Below the pieces are notes generated by a model. That model saw nothing but the letters and a program-made list of their open reading frames with translations, had not been told where the DNA came from and searched no databases. 9,865 nucleotides of DNA from an uncultured Oscillospiraceae bacterium. GTDB taxonomy: Bacteria > Bacillota > Clostridia > Oscillospirales > Oscillospiraceae. The DNA lies in the NCBI GenBank assembly GCA_905236265.1, contig CAJOOV010000153.1:1-9865 (forward strand). The letters run 5' to 3'. This document shows, one piece after another, positions 5,493 through 9,865 of the stretch (its first letter is position 1; each line of letters starts with the position of its first letter). The position numbers and the translations under genes were made by a program.

Positions 5493-7115
5493 TCAATAGC
5501 CCATGTCAGGTGCGGCAGGAGCCATAGGCGCAGGAGGCTCCGGCTTGTCGGCCACAATGCTCTCGGTGGTCAGCAGCACGGAGGCTACGCTTGCGGCGTT
5601 CTCCAGTGCGGAACGGGTCACCTTGGTGGGGTCAACAATGCCTGCGGTGAGCATGTCGCCATAGACCTCCTTGGCGGCGTCAAAGCCATAGCCCGTCTTG
5701 CCGGAGGACTGAATCTTATCCAGTACCACACCGCCGTCAATGCCTGCGTTGGTGGCAATCTGACGCACGGGAGCGGTCAGCGCCTTGGCAATGATGGCAA
5801 CGCCGGTGCGCTCGTCGCCCTGCGTCTCGCCCAGCAGCTTCTCCACGGCAGGGATTGCGTTCACATAGGCCGTGCCGCCTCCGGCGACAATGCCCTCCTC
5901 CACTGCGGCACGGGTGGCGTTCAAAGCGTCCTCCACGCGCAGCTTCTTCTCCTTCATCTCTGCCTCGGTGGCAGCGCCCACCTTGATGACAGCCACGCCG
6001 CCGGCCAGCTTGGCCAGACGCTCCTGGCTCTTCTCCTTGTCATACTCGCTGGTGGTGTTGGCAATCAGGGAGCGGATCTGACCCACACGGGCCTTGATGG
6101 CAGCGGGATCGCCTGCGCCGTCTACGATAATGGTGTTCTCCTTGGTCACCTTCACCTGACGGGCAGAGCCAAGCTGGTACATCTGGGTTTCCTTCAGCTC
6201 CATACCGGTGTCAGCGGAGATCACAGTGCCGCCGGTGAGGACGGCGATGTCCTGCAGCATCTCCTTGCGGCGGTCACCAAAGCCGGGCGCCTTCACGCAG
6301 ACCACACGCAGGGTGCCCCGCAGGCTGTTCACGATCAGCGTGGACAGGGCGTCGCCCTCCACATCCTCTGCGATGATGAGCAGCTTCTTGCCGGACTGGG
6401 CAATCTGCTCCAGCAGGGGCAGCAGCTCCTGAATGGAGGAGATCTTCTTGTCGGTGATGAGGATGGCGGGGTCATCCAGCACAGCCTCCATCTTCTCGGT
6501 ATCCGTGACCATATAGGGGGTGATATAGCCCCGGTCAAACTGCATACCCTCCACCACCTCGGAATAGGTCTCGGCGGTCTTGGACTCCTCCACGGTAATC
6601 ACGCCGTCGTGGGAGACCTTCTCCATTGCGTCGGCAATCAGGCGGCCAATGTTCTCGTCAGCGGAGGAGATAGCGCCTACACGGGCAATATCGTCCGTGC
6701 CGGAGACGGGCTTGCTGTGTGCCTTGATGGACTCCACAGCGGCGGCAGTGGCCTTGGAAATGCCCTTCTTCATCACCATGGGGTTGGCACCGGCGGCCAG
6801 ATTCTTCAGGCCCTCGCCGATCATGGCCTGGGCCAGGACGGTGGCGGTGGTGGTGCCGTCGCCGGCCACGTCGTTGGTCTTGGTGGCAACCTCCTTGACC
6901 AGCTGTGCGCCCATGTTCTCAAAGGGATCCTCCAGCTCGATCTCCTTGGCGATGGTCACGCCGTCGTTGGTGACAAGGGGAGAGCCGTACTTCTTGCCCA
7001 GAACCACGTTGCGCCCCTTGGGGCCGATGGTGATTTTAACGGTATCTGCCAGCTGGTCAACACCCCGCTGGAGAGAACGGCGAGCCTCCTCGCCGTAGCT
7101 GATGAGCTTAGACAT
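5493..7115 (-). CDS. groL: Chaperonin GroEL (Hsp60)
   Basis: The 540-residue large chaperonin subunit, expected to form a cytosolic double-ring tetradecamer that folds proteins with the GroS lid in an ATP-driven cycle. The whole family pattern is present: TVKITIGPKGRNVVL near the N terminus, the ATP-binding NDGVTIAKE and GDGTTTATVLAQ (with the conserved Asp), GAISSADENIG, EGMQFDRGY, the apical DKKISSIQELLPLLEQ, VCVKAPGFGDRRK, AKLAGGVAVIKVGAATE and the C-terminal VDPTKVTRSALENAASVA. The length is normal. The C-terminal tail ends PAAPDMGY, with no Gly-Gly-Met repeats. ATG 7115 has a GGAGGT ribosome site. It follows groS by 62 bases with no promoter seen between, so it is expressed from the CIRCE-controlled promoter and ends at the hairpin 5445-5470. 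Confidence 0.98.
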   Translation of the reverse strand: MSKLISYGEEARRSLQRGVDQLADTVKITIGPKGRNVVLGKKYGSPLVTNDGVTIAKEIELEDPFENMGAQLVKEVATKTNDVAGDGTTTATVLAQAMIGEGLKNLAAGANPMVMKKGISKATAAAVESIKAHSKPVSGTDDIARVGAISSADENIGRLIADAMEKVSHDGVITVEESKTAETYSEVVEGMQFDRGYITPYMVTDTEKMEAVLDDPAILITDKKISSIQELLPLLEQIAQSGKKLLIIAEDVEGDALSTLIVNSLRGTLRVVCVKAPGFGDRRKEMLQDIAVLTGGTVISADTGMELKETQMYQLGSARQVKVTKENTIIVDGAGDPAAIKARVGQIRSLIANTTSEYDKEKSQERLAKLAGGVAVIKVGAATEAEMKEKKLRVEDALNATRAAVEEGIVAGGGTAYVNAIPAVEKLLGETQGDERTGVAIIAKALTAPVRQIATNAGIDGGVVLDKIQSSGKTGYGFDAAKEVYGDMLTAGIVDPTKVTRSALENAASVASVLLTTESIVADKPEPPAPMAPAAPDMGY

Positions 7116-7141
7116 ATCAATTACCTCCGATTCTTAATTCG

Positions 7142-7169
7142 TACGGGACGGCGTCATCGACATCCCGTA
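7142..7169 (-). other. Intercistronic hairpin between groS and groL
   Basis: TACGGGA and TCCCGTA form a perfect 7-base stem with a 14-base loop in the 62-base groS-groL gap. No T-run follows, so it is not a terminator. It ends 14 bases before the GGAGGT of groL. It could affect mRNA stability or the groS:groL ratio, but that is inference. Confidence 0.4.
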
Positions 7170-7177
7170 TGCAAGGA

Positions 7178-7465
7178 TTATTCCTCGACCACAGCCAGAA
7201 TGTCGTTCTGACGGACGATGGTGTACTCCTCGCCGTCCACCTTCACCTGTGTGCCGGAATACTTGCTGGTGACGACCTTATCACCGGGCTTTACGGTCAT
7301 GACAACCTCCTTGCCGTCCACCATGCCGCCGGGACCCACTGCGATCACCTCTGCAATCTCCGGCTTCTCCTTGGCGGCGCTGGTGAGGATGATACCGCCC
7401 TTGGTGGTCTCCTCGGCTTCCAGCATCTTGGTGATGACTCTGTCTGCTAAAGGCTTCAGCTTCAT
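7178..7465 (-). CDS. groS: Co-chaperonin GroES (Hsp10)
   Basis: The 95-residue co-chaperonin that forms the seven-membered lid of GroEL. It begins MKLKPLADRVITKMLEAEE, the standard start of the family. The flexible mobile loop that docks on GroEL is at about 17-33 (EETTKGGIILTSAAKEK). VIAVGPGG, VKPGDKVVTSKYSGTQVKVDGEEY and the ending DILAVVEE are all typical. The length is normal for bacterial GroES. ATG 7465 has an AGGAGG ribosome site with a short gap. It is the first gene of the groS-groL operon, directly downstream of the CIRCE element and promoter, so HrcA control with heat-shock induction is expected from known Gram-positive systems. hrcA itself is not in the window. Confidence 0.97.
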   Translation of the reverse strand: MKLKPLADRVITKMLEAEETTKGGIILTSAAKEKPEIAEVIAVGPGGMVDGKEVVMTVKPGDKVVTSKYSGTQVKVDGEEYTIVRQNDILAVVEE

Positions 7466-7504
7466 GAAGCATTCCTCCTATTTCACTTGTTCAAGCTGTT
7501 TGGG

Positions 7505-7531
7505 TTGGCACTCTATTTGTCTGAGTGCTAA
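7505..7531 (-). promoter_or_regulatory. CIRCE operator (HrcA binding site) of groESL
   Basis: On the coding strand TTAGCACTC, 9 bases, then GAGTGCCAA. This is the CIRCE consensus TTAGCACTC-N9-GAGTGCTAA with one mismatch, in the downstream arm. It lies just after the expected transcription start, where bound HrcA blocks groESL transcription. Confidence 0.95.
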
Positions 7532-7543
7532 CGACAGTGTTAT

Positions 7544-7571
7544 ATTATACCAACGCCATTGAAAATGCAAG
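7544..7571 (-). promoter_or_regulatory. groESL promoter with extended -10
   Basis: On the minus strand a perfect TATAAT (7544-7549) is preceded by TGG, giving the extended form TGNTATAAT. The -35 is poor: CTTGCA (7566-7571) at 16 bases or TTGCAT at 15. The extended -10 may make up for it. CIRCE starts 12 bases after the -10, so repressor and polymerase would compete. Confidence 0.8.
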
Positions 7572-7610
7572 CCCTCTCCGGCGTATTTTTTCAGATTTAA
7601 CGATTCGTTC

Positions 7611-7653
7611 AAAAACTGCCGGGGGAACTCCGGTTCTTCCTGTCTTTCCGGAG
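7611..7653 (-). terminator. Possible weak terminator after the lipid kinase gene
   Basis: On the minus strand CTCCGG (7653-7648) can pair with CCGGAG (7633-7628). The same CCGGAG can instead pair, with one mismatch, with CCCCGG (7624-7619), followed by CAG and TTTTT (7615-7611). Either structure could end the lipid kinase transcript before the groESL promoter, but both stems are short. The rest of the gap 7573-7686 shows no gene. Confidence 0.3.
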
Positions 7654-7686
7654 ATATGGGGGCTGGGGTTTTCCCGTTGTTTCCTG

Positions 7687-8616
7687 TCAGAGGGGAATTT
7701 TCCCCACGCTCCAGCCCGCTCCGTCGGGATAGATGAAATTCAGTTTTTTAGCAGAAAGGCGGATAGACAGCAAATCCGACCGCAGCTCCTCCCCGTCCAG
7801 CTGGGCGGTCATGGTGTGCTCACACTGCACCCGCATCTCCCGCCCCCGCTGAATGCGTATCAGTCCGGGGTAGTGCCTGCCGTAGCCGTTGGCATATTGC
7901 CGCACAAGCTGGGCTACCCTGATCCGGCTCACCTTCTTCACCAGCACAAAGTCCAGCATCCCATCGTCCGGCATGGCATCCGGCACGGGGCAGAAGCCGC
8001 CGCCGTAGTATCTGCCGTTGCACACGGCCAGCAGGGTAAAATCCCCCCGCACCGTCTCCCCGTCCACTGTGACTGTGTACTGCTCCGCAATGCCCCGAAC
8101 CACGTTTTCCACCAGTGAGATCACATAAGCCATGGAGCCGGACACCAGCGGGAGGTTTTTATAGGCTGCCATACCCACCCCTACCCGTGCGTCCAGCCCC
8201 ACGGAGGCGATATTCAGCGCCAGCCTGCCATTGCACTCGATCAGGTCAAAGGCGGCGGTATGCCCCTCCACCAGCGCCGCCAGATTGGAAAAGCGCTCCC
8301 TGCCTGTGGTGAAAATTTTCAGGAAATCGTTTCCTGACCCGGTAGGCACCACCGTCACCGCCACATGGGGGTATCCCGCCCCGCCGTTTACCACCTCGTT
8401 TAAGGTGCCGTCTCCCCCGAAGGCATAGATTCTCAGCGGCTCCTCGCTGCTCTGCGCCGCCGCCGCAGCCAGCTCCCGTCCGTGACCTGCCCGCTCCGTC
8501 ACCCGGATGTCATAGCTGTCCGGTCTGGACTGCATCAGGGCGTGAATCTCCTCCGCAATCTCGTTGGGACGGTTCCCCTTTCCCGATTTGGGGTTGATGA
8601 TAAAGAGATGGCGCAT
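7687..8616 (-). CDS. Diacylglycerol/lipid kinase family protein (DagK/YegS/BmrU type)
   Basis: A 309-residue ATP-dependent kinase of the diacylglycerol kinase catalytic family, acting on diacylglycerol or a related lipid at the inner membrane face. Motifs: INPKSGKG (7-14), the nucleotide-binding FGGDGTLNEVVNG (66-78), VPTGSGNDFLK (90-100), the C-terminal PVPDAMPDDGMLDFVLV (210-226) with the conserved PDDGxLD pattern, and QLDGE (272-276). The length matches soluble DgkB/YegS proteins; no membrane helix is seen. ATG 8616 is chosen because GGAGGT lies 5 bases upstream; the in-frame TTG at 8643 falls inside a terminator hairpin. Its ribosome site directly follows the U-tract of that terminator, so expression likely depends on read-through from the XpaC gene. 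DgkB recycles diacylglycerol from lipoteichoic acid synthesis in Gram-positives; that role here is inference. Confidence 0.9.
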   Translation of the reverse strand: MRHLFIINPKSGKGNRPNEIAEEIHALMQSRPDSYDIRVTERAGHGRELAAAAAQSSEEPLRIYAFGGDGTLNEVVNGGAGYPHVAVTVVPTGSGNDFLKIFTTGRERFSNLAALVEGHTAAFDLIECNGRLALNIASVGLDARVGVGMAAYKNLPLVSGSMAYVISLVENVVRGIAEQYTVTVDGETVRGDFTLLAVCNGRYYGGGFCPVPDAMPDDGMLDFVLVKKVSRIRVAQLVRQYANGYGRHYPGLIRIQRGREMRVQCEHTMTAQLDGEELRSDLLSIRLSAKKLNFIYPDGAGWSVGKIPL

Positions 8617-8621
8617 GATGT

Positions 8622-8627
8622 ACCTCC
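8622..8627 (-). promoter_or_regulatory. Ribosome binding site of the lipid kinase, fused to a terminator U-tract
   Basis: GGAGGT lies 5 bases before ATG 8616 and fixes the start. It begins at the base after the six-T tract (8628-8633) of the upstream hairpin, so a transcript ending in the T-tract would lack it. Confidence 0.8.
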
Positions 8628-8662
8628 AAAAAAGGCGGCGCAATCGCTTTGACTGCGCCGCC
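8628..8662 (-). terminator. Intrinsic terminator between the XpaC gene and the lipid kinase
   Basis: On the minus strand GGCGGCGCA (8662-8654) pairs perfectly with TGCGCCGCC (8642-8634) across an 11-base loop that can form two more pairs. TTTTTT (8633-8628) follows at once. This is a textbook Rho-independent terminator beginning 6 bases after the XpaC gene stop codon. It faces only leftward. Confidence 0.85.
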
Positions 8663-8668
8663 TGACAA

Positions 8669-9865
8669 TTATGGTTCCTCCTGCATGGCTGCGGCGGAAG
8701 CGCCGCCCTCCGGGTCCAGTGTCAGGCTGGGCGTGTAGCCCTCCTGCACCTTTGCGTCAAAGGTGCGGTTTCTCAGCCGGGTATCCCCGGACAGTCCGTC
8801 CCTTTGCAGCATCTTCTCCATCACGTCTATATCGGAGGTGATGTCCAGCATGTCGCCCTCAAAGAGCTTGTCCAGCTGAAGCTCGAAGCCCTCCACCACC
8901 TTATCCAGAATACCCTCGATTCTCGCCTTTGTGGCGGCGACATTCTCCCCGCCGGAGTGCTGGGCATCCAGCTCGGCGTAGGTATTCAGCATTTTCAGCG
9001 TGGTGGGCAGGTAGTAGTCCAGAAATGTGTGCAGCTCTCCTGCCCGCTCCGGGTGCTTGTTCAGGTAGGTGAGGATATGCCGGGTGATCTCCTCAATCCG
9101 GTCAATTTTCCGGCTGATCTCCTCTCCGGGAATACGGTCATTGGCGCTGCGAATCTGGCGGAGAATCTGATCCTCCGCCGTGAAATCCAGCTTCTCCTCC
9201 CGCTTCTCCTCACTCACCTTCCGCTCCACAGGCTCCGGCTTTGCCACAGAGGCGTCAATCACCAGCGTCTCCGTGGAGATGTCAATATAGGCGCGGTCTC
9301 CGAACAGTCCGTCGTCAATCATCTGCTGGATGGTATCGCAAACCTCGTCCATGGAGGCGGGCAGGCTCTCTGCAATGGGGCGCAGGGGGATGAGGGGCTT
9401 CTGCTCCATTCTCGCCAGATATTTCTTGAATTTTTTTGCCCGTCTCCCCTTGAACCAGCCCCACAGGAAGGTGCCGATACCGCCCCCTGTGAAGAAGATC
9501 AGCGGGGCAAGCTCATCCCAGAAGAGGTAGCCGTCCCCCACCTCCCCCAGAAGAACCATTCCGAACAGCGCCGCAATCAGGCCGCCCACGATCATCTGCC
9601 ACCTGCCGCTTTTGATTGGAACGTAGGGGAACCTGCGCACGCCGTTTCTTTTTCCGGCGGAGGAGGTTCTGGTGCCTCTGCGCTGGGTGCTGGAGGTACG
9701 GCGCAACTCTGAGGAGTAGCTGCCGCCCTCGGCTCTGCCCTCGGAATAGGTGATGGGCTGGGTGCGCTGGCGTTTATACTGCTCGTACTGCTCGAAGGTT
9801 GTTGGCTCCCGGCTGGACTCCTGCATCATTTTCAGCGCCAGAAGTGCCAGTCCCGGCACAGCGCC
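8669..9865 (-). CDS. xpaC: XpaC-family membrane protein, 5' end probably outside the window
   Basis: At least 396 residues are visible. The frame stays open to the window edge (upstream codons read Gly-Ala), and the GTG at 9859 has no visible ribosome site, so the real start may lie beyond. Counting from that GTG: a hydrophobic start, a low-complexity Ser/Thr/Arg-rich linker (about 25-80), two likely membrane helices (about 87-106 and 113-136), a basic cytosolic stretch (138-150) and a long, charged, mostly helical domain (about 150-365). The blocks RKIDRIEEITRHILTYLNKHP (250-270) and LHTFLDYYLPTTLKMLNTYAEL (276-297) match the XpaC family. The family is named after 5-bromo-4-chloroindolyl phosphate hydrolysis in Bacillus, but its function is unknown and no catalytic site is evident. 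In B. subtilis xpaC is followed by a TelA-family gene; here a terminator and a lipid kinase follow. Confidence 0.75.
   Translation of the reverse strand, partial: GAVPGLALLALKMMQESSREPTTFEQYEQYKRQRTQPITYSEGRAEGGSYSSELRRTSSTQRRGTRTSSAGKRNGVRRFPYVPIKSGRWQMIVGGLIAALFGMVLLGEVGDGYLFWDELAPLIFFTGGGIGTFLWGWFKGRRAKKFKKYLARMEQKPLIPLRPIAESLPASMDEVCDTIQQMIDDGLFGDRAYIDISTETLVIDASVAKPEPVERKVSEEKREEKLDFTAEDQILRQIRSANDRIPGEEISRKIDRIEEITRHILTYLNKHPERAGELHTFLDYYLPTTLKMLNTYAELDAQHSGGENVAATKARIEGILDKVVEGFELQLDKLFEGDMLDITSDIDVMEKMLQRDGLSGDTRLRNRTFDAKVQEGYTPSLTLDPEGGASAAAMQEEP

Noticed and set aside
8617..8643. TTG start at 8643 for the lipid kinase
   Set aside because: It lies in the terminator hairpin loop, and the NPxSGxG motif fits a start at 8616 behind GGAGGT.
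8668..8673. CATAAT on the minus strand as a -10 box for the lipid kinase
   Set aside because: No -35-like hexamer lies 16-18 bases upstream, and a start there would still have to pass through the terminator.
8804..9712. Plus-strand open frame opposite the XpaC-family gene
   Set aside because: Leu/His-rich shadow with no domain, no ribosome site and no promoter; the minus-strand frame matches a known family.

Overview
The window reads as ordinary chromosomal DNA from a GC-rich, low-oxygen Firmicute. The style fits gut Clostridia of the Oscillospiraceae type. Reasons: strong GGAGG-type ribosome sites, a CIRCE operator on groESL, Gram-positive CDP-glycerol transferases, a PflX-type radical SAM protein, and an XpaC-family protein. 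The taxon is inferred from gene content and composition, not measured. No tRNA, rRNA, transposase, integrase, phage gene or CRISPR array is visible.

Layout, left to right. (1) 1-178 is non-coding and holds a compact three-hairpin palindromic repeat (39-86) with an 8-base direct repeat on each side. (2) 179-838 (+) encodes a HAD-family phosphatase, which meets a leftward operon tail to tail with a 20-base overlap. (3) 819-2760 (-) is a two-gene operon: the DNA glycosylase mutY, then a PflX-like radical SAM protein whose start codon lies inside the end of mutY. (4) 2761-2917 is a divergent promoter region with good sigma-A-type promoters facing both ways. (5) 2918-5425 (+) carries two tandem paralogous CDP-glycerol (or related CDP-polyol) phosphotransferases of the TagB/TagF family. 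(6) 5445-5470 is a hairpin terminator between convergent operons. (7) 5493-7465 (-) is groS-groL, with an extended -10 promoter and a near-consensus CIRCE operator at 7505-7549. (8) 7687-8616 (-) is a diacylglycerol/lipid kinase. (9) 8669 to the right edge (-) is an XpaC-family membrane protein whose start probably lies beyond the window. No gene-free stretch exceeds 300 bases.

How the genes relate. groS-groL is the heat-shock chaperonin operon, expected to be repressed by HrcA through CIRCE. The tandem transferases probably build or decorate a glycerol-phosphate-type cell-surface polymer. The lipid kinase could recycle diacylglycerol released by envelope polymer synthesis, but no direct link is visible. 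mutY protects against 8-oxoguanine mutations, and its operon partner is another Fe-S protein of unknown role.

I found no clear new system. The points most worth a second look are the intrinsic terminator fused to the ribosome site of the lipid kinase, the orphan pair of CDP-glycerol transferases, the inverted repeats over both -35 boxes of the divergent promoter, and the small palindromic repeat at the left edge.
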